Notes: generated by a model not told the origin, from the sequence alone. A stretch of DNA of 10,189 nt from Chitinivibrionales bacterium (GCA_014729595.1 WJJU01000436.1:1-10189); one strand, 5' to 3'; counted from the first letter of the stretch, positions 1-6,888 are shown. Program-made: numbers and translations.

Positions 1-1883
1 CGCAAGACGTTAACCGCGTGCTGCAATCACTGCCCTCAGCGGTTGGCGGAGCCGACGACAGTTGGAACTCCTTCTTGGTGCGTGGCGGCGCCGATGACGA
101 AAATGTCTTCCTGATAGATGATATCGAAATAAATAACCTGAGCCACTGGGGAACGGAGAGCGGTTCGAGCGGGACGGTGAGCGTACTACATCTCGATTTT
201 GTTCGTGATCTGGATTTCTATGCCGGTGGTTTCCCCTGTCGGTTTCCGCCGCGACTCTCATCGATCGTCGATCTCAAATTCCGCGAAGGCTCTAAAATCG
301 ACCGGAAATGGCAGTTTGATCTGAATATGGCCGGTACGGGCATTTTCATGGAAGGGCCGATTGTACGCGAAAAAAGCTCGTACATGCTCAATGCTCGTGT
401 GAGCTACCTCGGTCTATTGGAACCGCTCCTGGATCTCGGAGGGGTTCCACACTACCAAAATGGGCAGATAAAATTAGTTTTTGACCTTACATCAAAAGAC
501 AAGCTTATCTGCAACATCCTTGCCGGCAACGAAACCGTGACATTCGAAAGCGGCGAAAAGCGCGAACTGGCAAGCAGCGGTCGTCTTGTAATAGGCGGCG
601 TGCAGTGGCGAAAGCATATCACCGGCGGTATGAACAAGTTACTGCTGTCCGGCATCTACCATAAGACCAAAGCATTCGAGTGCTTAGTAGATACACTCCA
701 CATTTTCGACTACCGATCTCTTCATCGTCGACTCCAACTCAAAGACGACCTCACCTTGTTTTTTCGCGACAACGACCTTCTCACCGTCGGTGCGGTCGTT
801 GAACGCACTCATCGCGACAGCCGCTATGTCCGGAATGCGATATATACCTGGGCTCGATCCGACTCGCTTTATGAATACACGGCCCATGCCCCCGAATCAT
901 CCGAGGCGATCGTAGTTTTACCCATACCGCATGACACAATCACCCCCGACAATACGGTCGGCTACCGCCTTGGGGGATATGTCGGCTATACATTCCATCA
1001 AGGAAGGCTTAAAGTCAATGTGGGGCTGCGTGATGATTATTTCACCCTTCTGAAAAAGCATGGCCCGTCTCCCCGAACCGGGATCAGTTATGAACTCGGC
1101 ACTCAGGGTACCGGATCGCTGAGTGGAGCCCTAATGTACCAATTTCCCACCTACCTGGATGCCGGGGATTTTTCCGACAAACATGCCGACTATGAACTAC
1201 AGAGGAATTACCAAGCCGTTATCGGCTACGAAAGGCAATTCTCCGACGTCGTCATAGGGGGGATCGAAAGCTTTTACAAATACTACGATCGTGAACCAAG
1301 CTACACGTTTGATACCGACTCCGCCAGGGTCCTGATAGAGGTGATGCCCGACAATTACGGAACCAAAAAAGCCTATGGAATTGAATTCCACTTACGGAAA
1401 AAACGCCGAGACCACTTTTTTTACGAGTTGGCGTACACCTTTTACTCAGTGCGGAGACAATATACCAATGGCGCTTGGTACAACGATCATAACAACCTTC
1501 GCAATACCGCGACAATGATTGTGGGCAGTAATTTTCACAAAAATCATGGTGTCTCCGTCCGCTGCGACCTCAGTGAAGGAAGGCCCTATACGCCCATCGA
1601 TGAGGAAGCGTCCGCCGACTCGTTCCGCACCGTGTATGACCTGAGCGTCGGCCCATACAAACAGCGGCGCGATCCGCGTATCAAGCTGTCACTAAGATAT
1701 AACTCAACGGGCTACTACCGTTGGGGAAACATTACCGGCTATGTTGAGATCCAAAACCTCCTCAACCAAAAAGATGTGGTTAATGAGTATTTCTCGGCGG
1801 GCGACGGACTTTCGGAAACCAACGTGGTCCGGTATCTTTCACGGGGCATCTTTATTGTGGGCGGCGTGACGGTGGATCTGTAG
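1..1883 (+). CDS. TonB-dependent outer-membrane receptor, C-terminal part (5' end outside window)
   Basis: The reading frame is open from base 3 (first codons QDVNRVLQSLPSAVGG) to a TAG at 1881-1883, giving about 626 residues; the GTG at 18 is only an internal codon, so the gene begins left of the window. The visible N-terminus is the middle of a TonB plug domain: RVLQSLPSAV, then FLVRGGADDENVFLIDDIEI, then GGFPCRFPPRLSSIVDLK, matching the family pattern of a VRGG / LIDG / GGFPA-GRLSSV series. After about residue 105 the sequence alternates polar and hydrophobic residues and is rich in Tyr/Phe/Arg, as in a 22-strand barrel. Near the end EIQNLLNQKDVV is the usual NLFNK-like strand and the protein closes with a short beta strand (FIVGGVTVDL). 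The signal peptide and TonB box are not visible. Family members import siderophores, vitamins or glycans across the outer membrane using TonB energy; the substrate cannot be read from this piece. It stands alone and converges on proX. Confidence 0.9.
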   Translation, partial: QDVNRVLQSLPSAVGGADDSWNSFLVRGGADDENVFLIDDIEINNLSHWGTESGSSGTVSVLHLDFVRDLDFYAGGFPCRFPPRLSSIVDLKFREGSKIDRKWQFDLNMAGTGIFMEGPIVREKSSYMLNARVSYLGLLEPLLDLGGVPHYQNGQIKLVFDLTSKDKLICNILAGNETVTFESGEKRELASSGRLVIGGVQWRKHITGGMNKLLLSGIYHKTKAFECLVDTLHIFDYRSLHRRLQLKDDLTLFFRDNDLLTVGAVVERTHRDSRYVRNAIYTWARSDSLYEYTAHAPESSEAIVVLPIPHDTITPDNTVGYRLGGYVGYTFHQGRLKVNVGLRDDYFTLLKKHGPSPRTGISYELGTQGTGSLSGALMYQFPTYLDAGDFSDKHADYELQRNYQAVIGYERQFSDVVIGGIESFYKYYDREPSYTFDTDSARVLIEVMPDNYGTKKAYGIEFHLRKKRRDHFFYELAYTFYSVRRQYTNGAWYNDHNNLRNTATMIVGSNFHKNHGVSVRCDLSEGRPYTPIDEEASADSFRTVYDLSVGPYKQRRDPRIKLSLRYNSTGYYRWGNITGYVEIQNLLNQKDVVNEYFSAGDGLSETNVVRYLSRGIFIVGGVTVDL

Positions 1884-2008
1884 CCGATGCTTGGGCAAAG
1901 ATGTTTCCGACAAAAAAAGGGCAAACCGTCGCACCGAGCGGCGCCAAGGCAGGGCACGATCGGGTTACCCCGACACGGGACTTTGACTTTGTATGGTTCG
2001 CGGCGTCC

Positions 2009-2890
2009 TTATTCCTTAGGAAGCCAGTCCGCTACTATTTCCTCGTTCTCTTGCATCCAGCCCCGTACGGCTTCTTCGGTCCCGCCGGACGACTCTTCCA
2101 CCGTCAGCATAAGATCGGCAAGTTGCTCATCGGTAAATTTCATATTCCGCAAAAATTGAGCAAGTTCCGGCTTTTGCTCTTCGAGATCCTTTTTTCCGAA
2201 TATGTGGATATTGCCGCGCTTCCACACTTCCTTGTCGGAACTCTGTTTAAGGAATTTCAGATCCCAGCGGGCGAACATCCAATGCGGGCGCCAGCCGGTT
2301 GCGACAATCCACTCCTGCCGATCAATCGCATTCTTCAATGAGGCGGTCATGGCCGGTCCGCTGGAAGACACCAGCTTAAGGTCAAGATCATATTCTTCAA
2401 GCAATTGCTCGGTCGTTTTCATGATACCGGCGCCGGCGTCGATACCGACTATTTTTCCATCGAATTTGCTTTTCTCGCCCTCAAGTTGACTGATACTGTC
2501 GATTGTCACGTAGGCGGGGACGACCAGTCCGCTCTGCGTGCCTTCATACACATGCCCAAGATCAATCATTTGATCGCCGAATTTGTCGACATAGTCTCTG
2601 TGAAGCACGGGAAGCCAGCTTTCCATGAAAGCGTCCTTACCCCCTTGGGCGACACTTGTGTACGCGGGGCCTACGTCCGCCGCGGTAATATTAACCGAGT
2701 AGCCCATTTTTTCTTCAAGAATAACCTTGGCCAAATGAGTGTACGCAACGCCCTCCGCCCAGTTAACGTATACCAATTCGGCCTTTTTCCCTTCCGAACC
2801 TCCGCCGCAGCCCATGATTCCCGAGCCAATCAGCCCGACGGCGAGCAGCCCGCTCACAACGCACACTCCGATACTCTTGACACATTTCAT
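2009..2890 (-). CDS. proX: Glycine betaine/proline betaine ABC transporter, substrate-binding lipoprotein
   Basis: Periplasmic binding component of a ProU/OpuA-type osmoprotectant importer (OpuAC family). I start it at the ATG at 2890 rather than the GTG at 2896 because AGGAGG (2902-2897) lies 6 bases before the ATG but abuts the GTG. The 293-residue protein has a Lys-bearing N-terminus, a hydrophobic stretch and a lipobox-like GIMGC with Cys at residue 28, followed by a GGGSEGKK linker, so it is probably a lipoprotein. The mature part shows the OpuAC pattern: VNWAEGVAYT near 42, FMESWLPVLH near 88, and GWRPHWMFARWDLKFL near 199. Trp residues at these positions form the aromatic cage for quaternary amines in known family members. 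The length is normal for the family. It is the last gene of the operon, 28 bases after proW. The exact ligand (glycine betaine, proline betaine, choline or carnitine) cannot be decided from sequence alone. Confidence 0.93.
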   Translation of the reverse strand: MKCVKSIGVCVVSGLLAVGLIGSGIMGCGGGSEGKKAELVYVNWAEGVAYTHLAKVILEEKMGYSVNITAADVGPAYTSVAQGGKDAFMESWLPVLHRDYVDKFGDQMIDLGHVYEGTQSGLVVPAYVTIDSISQLEGEKSKFDGKIVGIDAGAGIMKTTEQLLEEYDLDLKLVSSSGPAMTASLKNAIDRQEWIVATGWRPHWMFARWDLKFLKQSSDKEVWKRGNIHIFGKKDLEEQKPELAQFLRNMKFTDEQLADLMLTVEESSGGTEEAVRGWMQENEEIVADWLPKE

Positions 2891-2896
2891 GCGCAC

Positions 2897-2904
2897 CCTC
2901 CTTT
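2897..2904 (-). promoter_or_regulatory. Shine-Dalgarno site of proX (decides the start)
   Basis: The minus strand reads AAAGGAGG here, 6 bases before the ATG at 2890 and directly touching the in-frame GTG at 2896, so the ATG is favoured. Confidence 0.75.
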
Positions 2905-2918
2905 GGTAGATGAAAAAA

Positions 2919-3761
2919 TTATTTGGCGCCCTGTTTTGCTTCAGTGAACGTCCCCAGAGCTTGAGTCACGCGATCGAGGTAAATCGCAAGTATGACGATT
3001 GAGATGCCGCTTTCGAAACCAAGCCCTATGTTCAATTGGGTAATTCCTTTTAAAACCTCGTTCCCCAAACCTCCGGCGCCGATCATGCCGGCAATGACGA
3101 CCATCGATAGAGCGAGCATAATTGTTTGGTTTATGCCGGCCATGATTGTAGGAAGGGCTACCGGCAATTCAGCCTTCAACAACATCTGGGTGGTAGTCGA
3201 GCCAAATGCCTGCGCCGCTTCCTTGATCTCTTCGGGCACTTGGCGTATTCCCAGATTGGTCAGCCGCACGGTAGGAGGAAGCGCAAAAATCAAAGTTGCG
3301 ATCACCCCCGGCACTTCGCCCAACTGAAAGAATAGTACCGCGGGTATCAGGTATACAAACGCCGGCAACGTTTGCATAAAATCAAGGATAGGTCGCACGG
3401 CGCGCTCAACATAGTCCCGCTGTGAGGCCCAAATACCCACCGGTATGCCTATCACCAATGCAATAAACACCGCACTGATGACAAGAGCGAGTGTCTCCAT
3501 GGTAACATCCCAGAATCCCATAGAGAGAATCAATAAAAATCCAAAAAAAGCAAAGATCGCCACCCCTCTTCCCACAAAGTAGTAGGCGATTGCCACAAAA
3601 AGAGCGATTAAAACCAGTGGATGGACAAAAAGCAAAGCGCCTTCCAGTCCCGACAATATTCCACTTACAACAAGGGTAATCATATCGAAAAACGGCCCGA
3701 AATGGGTCGTCATCCAGTTGATAACCACTTCGAAGAATTTACCTATCCCCAAATCAATCAT
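2919..3761 (-). CDS. proW: Glycine betaine/proline betaine ABC transporter, permease
   Basis: Inner-membrane permease (OpuAB/ProW, MetI-like fold) of the same importer. The frame is open further upstream, but that extension only mirrors proV in another frame; the start at ATG 3761 has GGAGGT (3772-3767) 5 bases before it and gives 280 residues, the usual OpuAB length. A first hydrophobic block spans about 24-110 with several membrane segments. The transport domain runs from about 85 to 265, with the motif RPILDFMQTLPAFVYLIP near 123 and the cytoplasmic EAA loop EAAQAFGSTTTQML at 181-194 followed by LPVALPTIMAGINQ, the contact site for the ATPase. The start codon overlaps the end of proV by 8 bases (ATGATTGA), so the two are probably translationally coupled. 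ProW-type proteins of enteric bacteria carry a longer N-terminal part; this one is the short OpuAB form. Confidence 0.93.
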   Translation of the reverse strand: MIDLGIGKFFEVVINWMTTHFGPFFDMITLVVSGILSGLEGALLFVHPLVLIALFVAIAYYFVGRGVAIFAFFGFLLILSMGFWDVTMETLALVISAVFIALVIGIPVGIWASQRDYVERAVRPILDFMQTLPAFVYLIPAVLFFQLGEVPGVIATLIFALPPTVRLTNLGIRQVPEEIKEAAQAFGSTTTQMLLKAELPVALPTIMAGINQTIMLALSMVVIAGMIGAGGLGNEVLKGITQLNIGLGFESGISIVILAIYLDRVTQALGTFTEAKQGAK

Positions 3762-5019
3762 TATCCACCTCCATATTGTCGGCGAGGGTAATCGAACTCT
3801 CCAGGGTTTGCTCGAGCGGAATGACCGCGCCGTCCGTGTCCGTCTCCCGGTTGAATTCCGCAATGATGGAGGCACGATCCACAATGCCGCAGAAGTGATT
3901 GTTTTTGTCAAGGACTACCAGGGGATATTTTGTTGAAATTGCCGTTCCGACCAAATCGGCAATCGGAGTGTCTTCCGTGGTAGTATACACATTGTCCACA
4001 ATCCACCCGCTCAAATCCTTTCGTCCCGATTTCGCCAACTCCACGGCACTGTCTATCGTTAAAATCCCCAGCAATTGACGATTCGCGTTAGTTACATACA
4101 GCGTGGACACTCCATGCTTTTCCATGCGCCGTATCGCCACTTGCGGCCCTTCGCGGGGCGCCGTAATAGTTGGAGCGCGGTGCATAATCGAAGACGCTGA
4201 GATAACTTTCGTTCTATCAACATTTTGCACGAATTTCGCAACGTACTCATCCGCCGGTTTAGTCAAAATTTCTTCGGGACTGCCAATTTGCACAACCGCC
4301 CCGTCGCGCATAATCACAATCCGATCACCAAGCTTAAGCGCCTCGTCCAAATCATGGGTAATGAAAACGATTGTTTTATGGACACGAGACTGCAATTCCA
4401 ATAACTCATCTTGCATCTGTGCTCGAATAAGGGGGTCAAGTGCACTGAACGCCTCATCCATGAGCAGTATTTCGGCATTATTCGCCAAAGCGCGGGCCAG
4501 ACCCACACGCTGTTTCATACCCCCGCTCAACTCACCGGGCATACTGTTCTCGTACCCCTTGAGTCCCACAAGCTCCAGCGCTTCATAGGCGCTTTTCGTA
4601 CGAATATCTTTATCGACTCCCGATACTTCAAGTCCGTATTCCACATTCTTCAAAACGGTACGATGGGGCAAGAGCGCAAAATGTTGAAAAACCATCGACA
4701 TCTTTTTGCGGCGCACCTGAAGAAGCTGCTCGCGCGACATCTTCATAATGTCGCTCCCTTCCACCAACACCTTCCCGCGAGTGGGTTCGATAATCCGGTT
4801 GAGACATCGAAGTACGGTTGACTTTCCGCTTCCCGAAAGCCCCATAACGACAAAAGTCTCCCCCTGTTCTATTGTGAACGAGGCATTACTTATACCAACG
4901 GTACATCCCGTCTTGGCCAGAATATCTTCCTTACTTTTACCCTGCTCCAACAAGGGAAAAACTCTTCCCTTGTTGGAGCCGAAAATCTTGTATAAGTTTT
5001 TGACCTCTATAGCAGGCAT
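3754..5019 (-). CDS. proV: Glycine betaine/proline betaine ABC transporter, ATP-binding protein with CBS domains
   Basis: ATPase driving the importer. The start at ATG 5019 (MPAIEVKNLYKIFG) has AAAGGA 6 bases before it and replaces a GTG 21 bases upstream; this gives 421 residues. Motifs in order: the ProV/OpuAA-specific insert LLEQGKSKEDI near 23-33, Walker A GLSGSGKST at 60-68, Q-loop Gln at 112, signature LSGGMKQR at 164-171, Walker B ILLMDEAFSALDP at 184-196, and the H-loop His in ITHD at 222. A tandem pair of CBS domains follows at about 270-390 (for example GVSTLYVTNANRQLLGIL, then KYPLVVLDKNNHFCGIVD). In OpuA of lactic acid bacteria the CBS pair senses ionic strength; the same role here is an inference. 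An acidic tail (DNMEVDND) closes the protein, as in several family members. It is the first gene of the operon. Its coding sequence carries a perfect 15-bp inverted repeat about 40 bases after the start. Confidence 0.95.
   Translation of the reverse strand: MPAIEVKNLYKIFGSNKGRVFPLLEQGKSKEDILAKTGCTVGISNASFTIEQGETFVVMGLSGSGKSTVLRCLNRIIEPTRGKVLVEGSDIMKMSREQLLQVRRKKMSMVFQHFALLPHRTVLKNVEYGLEVSGVDKDIRTKSAYEALELVGLKGYENSMPGELSGGMKQRVGLARALANNAEILLMDEAFSALDPLIRAQMQDELLELQSRVHKTIVFITHDLDEALKLGDRIVIMRDGAVVQIGSPEEILTKPADEYVAKFVQNVDRTKVISASSIMHRAPTITAPREGPQVAIRRMEKHGVSTLYVTNANRQLLGILTIDSAVELAKSGRKDLSGWIVDNVYTTTEDTPIADLVGTAISTKYPLVVLDKNNHFCGIVDRASIIAEFNRETDTDGAVIPLEQTLESSITLADNMEVDND
3767..3772 (-). promoter_or_regulatory. 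Shine-Dalgarno site of proW
   Basis: GGAGGT lies 5 bases before ATG 3761, inside the last codons of proV. It sets the proW start and argues against the longer open frame. Confidence 0.75.
4944..4979 (-). repeat. Perfect 15-bp inverted repeat inside the 5' part of proV
   Basis: Left arm 4944-4958 and right arm 4965-4979 are exact reverse complements (GCTCCAACAAGGGAA on the plus strand), separated by the 6-base loop AAACTC. In proV mRNA the hairpin begins about 40 bases after the start codon and covers codons for GSNKGR-VFPLLEQ. There is no run of T after it in the direction of proV transcription, so it is not a standard terminator. The right half encodes the family-conserved PLLEQG, while the left half encodes a variable stretch. 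A role in mRNA structure, pausing or stability is an inference. Confidence 0.85.
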
Positions 5020-5025
5020 GCGATT

Positions 5026-5033
5026 TCCTTTCC
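5026..5033 (-). promoter_or_regulatory. Shine-Dalgarno site of proV (decides the start)
   Basis: The minus strand reads GGAAAGGA here, leaving 6 bases to ATG 5019. The upstream in-frame GTG at 5040 has no such site. Confidence 0.65.
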
Positions 5034-5117
5034 GCCGCACTTTGCGCTGATTCCCGACAATATGCAGCTTAGCCGTGGTGAATAAAAAGGAGTGCCGGAT
5101 GTCGGATAAAAATGGTA

Positions 5118-5129
5118 TTCAAATTTGAA
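5118..5129. repeat. 12-bp palindrome upstream of proV
   Basis: TTCAAATTTGAA is its own reverse complement and lies about 100 bases before the proV start. An operator for the transporter operon is possible but unproven. Confidence 0.35.
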
Positions 5130-5317
5130 CTTGATTCCCCTTTTTTCTCCAGACACATTGCGCGAACAAGTGCCCCGGGTAGCCGGATTATCGGAATAGG
5201 TTACCAAAGTACCAAAGCATTTCGCGATTACCTTACGGCAAACGATCCCGTCAATCAAAATGTCGCCTTTTTCCCGTCGGCAACCGTCACCGATTGCGCG
5301 CGGTGTTTCGGCGGAAC

Positions 5318-5333
5318 ACGTCAACGTTGACGT
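5318..5333. repeat. 16-bp perfect palindrome
   Basis: ACGTCAACGTTGACGT is its own reverse complement. It sits about 300 bases upstream of proV in sequence without a called gene. The length and symmetry suit a dimeric regulator, but no target promoter is evident. Confidence 0.4.
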
Positions 5334-6036
5334 ACTCGTGTTTTCTGACATACGGGGAAACTTCATTTCGGTCTTCCCAACTACGGGATTCCGCCAACAA
5401 ATCAAAACGGTGTAACCGGACGGCTTACACAACCGAAGGTTACGGACCGGTAACCTCCTTATCACATTATTGCCCGACAAAGCCCCCAACGGTTAGCAAA
5501 TAATACCCACAAAACGGAATGCGCCCTAAAAGATCGGACAACTCCATCACTAACGGTTGTACAATGCAGGGAACCTATAGGGCGTCGCCCATCGAAGGGA
5601 ACCGTGTGCCAAGGTGACACGACAAGAAACAACGAGCGGACCATAGCAGATGAGCGGCTCAACGTCGTTCTCCTATAATCCGTCGGGTCCGTGCTTTTCA
5701 CGGCCGGCTCAGCGAAAGCCCCGTGAACCAAACGGCAAAGAAGTAGAAAATAACTATAGGTAAGCCCTCGCGCCATGACTTGGCATATTTTGAGCGTATA
5801 TTTATAGCGCCGAGCGGCTAAAACAGGTAAGCTAATTCCGACCGATTTAAGTACCACTATCAAAATGAGCTGCGTCTGGGAAGGCCGAGCGAAACGGCCT
5901 GGATGTGACCCCGCAAAACGGAAGAACGAGGCATATCCTCGGTGATACGGGGAGGAGGCGCAACGAAACAGACAAGTCGTCGCAGTCGGCCTGAGTAACG
6001 GCTCATTTTGAAAACGGCTCTAAGCCCCAAAAAAAG

Positions 6037-6065
6037 TTGCATTCTCAATATTCATTTCGTAATTT
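6037..6065 (+). promoter_or_regulatory. Predicted promoter of sRNA-like copy 1
   Basis: TTGCAT at 6037-6042, 17 bases, then TAATTT at 6060-6065. A run of seven As lies just upstream, like an UP element. The -10 box is a weak match to TATAAT; the support comes from the same layout in all three copies. Confidence 0.5.
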
Positions 6066-6070
6066 ATAGA

Positions 6071-6154
6071 TGTGTGTGATGATGATGGGGTACTAGGCCC
6101 TCGGGCCTAGGCGAAACGGAGGAAGGCGCCCGCCTATCCTCCGTTTTCGTTTTT
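6071..6154 (+). ncRNA. Putative small RNA, copy 1 of 3
   Basis: About 84 bases from the expected transcription start to the end of the T-run. It begins with an unpaired-looking TG-rich leader (TGTGTGTGATGATGATGGGG), then a hairpin CTAGGCCC-TC-GGGCCTAG (6093-6110), then a long hairpin from CGAAACGGAGGA (6112-6123) to TCCTCCGT-T-TTCG (6137-6149) capped by AGGCG/CGCCT, and TTTTT. No ribosome site or worthwhile ORF is present. I do not recognise an RNA family; it is not tmRNA, RNase P, SRP RNA or 6S by their usual landmarks. Two further copies lie downstream in the same direction. Ends are predicted, not known. Confidence 0.65.
6112..6154 (+). terminator. Rho-independent terminator of copy 1
   Basis: A 12-bp stem with one bulged T (CGAA+ACGGAGGA pairing with TCCTCCGT-T-TTCG), extended by an AGGCG/CGCCT inner stem, and followed by TTTTT at 6150-6154. 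Confidence 0.8.
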
Positions 6155-6316
6155 ATGGAAGACCTTTCTCCCAAAAACCTCTCGCATATCCCATCTCTCG
6201 TCCTGCACTTCACCGAAAAGCCCTCTCCACAGCGCGGAATTCACTCTATTGCGACTTTCCTTTGCCGACTGTCTGAGGCTGTCGGCACGAAAAAATCAAA
6301 AAAATGAAAAAAAACA

Positions 6317-6345
6317 TTGCATTTTAATTACTCATTTCGTAATTT
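6317..6345 (+). promoter_or_regulatory. Predicted promoter of sRNA-like copy 2
   Basis: TTGCAT at 6317-6322, 17 bases, TAATTT at 6340-6345. It is preceded by three A-runs (6294-6314), a strong UP-element-like tract. Same geometry as copy 1. Confidence 0.55.
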
Positions 6346-6350
6346 ATGGG

Positions 6351-6434
6351 TGTGTGTGATGATGATGGGGTGCTAGGCCCTCGGGCCTAGGCGAAACGGA
6401 GGAAGGCGCCCGCCTATCCTCCGTTTTCGTTTTT
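6351..6434 (+). ncRNA. Putative small RNA, copy 2 of 3
   Basis: Same 84-base unit as copy 1, differing by a single base within the transcribed part (GGGGTGC against GGGGTAC just before hairpin 1). Hairpin 1 is 6373-6390 and the terminator hairpin 6392-6434. The promoter side and the flank past the terminator have diverged much more than the transcribed part, which suggests the RNA itself is what is being kept, either by selection or by gene conversion. Confidence 0.68.
6392..6434 (+). terminator. Rho-independent terminator of copy 2
   Basis: Identical to the copy 1 terminator: CGAAACGGAGGA and TCCTCCGTTTTCG arms with one bulged T, then TTTTT at 6430-6434. Confidence 0.8.
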
Positions 6435-6768
6435 AATGAAAGACTTTTCTCTCGAACACAAATCGCATATCAGCCTTACCCTCTCTTCATCCATAGGCTC
6501 CGAGTCGTCGCTCGATCGTTGTATACGGCCGGTATGCTCCTCAGTGTCACTACCATGCCGGAGCATAAGAAATACGGCCCCTTCGGGATCAAACCATTAT
6601 GTCTCTTGTGCTCTCGAGCCTCATATCCAATCCCGTCGCGCTCCGCTATCCCACTTGGGCGGGATCCCAATTTATGCAATGACTTCCACTCAATTCAGCC
6701 TCGGCTTCAGTGGCTACTTGTGCCGATGCAACTACCGAAATTTTTTTGAAAAAAAAATAAAAAAAATG

Positions 6769-6797
6769 TTGCATTCTCATTACTCATTTCGTAGATT
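6769..6797 (+). promoter_or_regulatory. Predicted promoter of sRNA-like copy 3
   Basis: TTGCAT at 6769-6774, 17 bases, TAGATT at 6792-6797, the best of the three -10 boxes. Upstream lies a T-run and then long A-runs (6741-6766), a strong UP-like tract. Confidence 0.55.
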
Positions 6798-6803
6798 ATT
6801 AGG

Positions 6804-6888
6804 TGTGTGTGATGATGATGGGGTGCTAGGCCCTCGGGCCTAGGCAGAACGGAGGAAGGCGCCCGCCTTATCCTCCGTTTCTGTTTTT
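6804..6888 (+). ncRNA. Putative small RNA, copy 3 of 3
   Basis: About 85 bases, the most diverged copy. The leader and hairpin 1 (6826-6843) are unchanged from copy 2. In the terminator stem the left arm is CAGAACGGAGGA instead of CGAAACGGAGGA, and the right arm ends TCTG instead of TTCG, so two adjacent pairs changed on both sides and pairing is kept. One extra T sits in the inner loop (CGCCTTATCC). This compensatory pattern supports a real RNA structure. Function is unknown. Confidence 0.7.
6845..6888 (+). terminator. Rho-independent terminator of copy 3
   Basis: Arms CAGAACGGAGGA (6845-6856) and TCCTCCGT-T-TCTG (6871-6883), inner AGGCG/CGCCT stem, then TTTTT at 6884-6888. Confidence 0.8.

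Larger units (their letters stand above)
5041..6028. other. Long stretch without a convincing gene, upstream of the proV operon
   Basis: About 990 bases. Open frames exist on the minus strand (5007-5489 and 5462-5863), but their translations are Arg/Ser/Cys-rich with no recognisable motif and no good ribosome site, so I do not call them. The stretch should hold the proV promoter, but I see no clear -35/-10 pair. It contains several small inverted repeats: a 12-bp palindrome at 5118-5129, a 16-bp palindrome at 5318-5333, AGGTTAC/GTAACCT arms at 5437-5456, and CCGTG/CACGG arms at 5689-5703. The pentamer AACGG occurs nine times on the plus strand between 5401 and 6020 and never on the minus strand. 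It may hold an unrecognised RNA or decayed genes. Confidence 0.6.

Noticed and set aside
1960..1973. TCGGG-TTAC-CCCGA hairpin between the receptor gene and proX as a shared terminator
   Set aside because: Only five pairs and no T-run on either strand.
5007..5489. Minus-strand open frame of 160 codons upstream of proV
   Set aside because: It overlaps the proV start, has no ribosome site or family motif, and its Cys/Arg/Ser-rich translation crosses the palindromes and the expected promoter region.
5674..5679. TATAAT box on the plus strand
   Set aside because: No -35-like sequence 16-18 bases upstream and no gene downstream that would use it.
5462..5863. Minus-strand open frame of 133 codons with an internal signal-peptide-like stretch (MARGLTYSYFLLLCRLVHGAFA)
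   Set aside because: No Shine-Dalgarno site precedes either Met, and the rest is Arg/Ser-rich without motif; the hydrophobic run alone is not enough.
6079..6095. Met-rich leader peptide (ATG ATG ATG GGG TAC TAG) implying transcription attenuation
   Set aside because: No ribosome site, no visible alternative antiterminator pairing and no methionine gene downstream.
6436..6843. Plus-strand open frame of 135 codons after sRNA copy 2
   Set aside because: It runs through the promoter, leader and hairpin of copy 3; substitutions relative to the matching stretch after copy 1 are mostly amino-acid changing, so protein selection is not supported.
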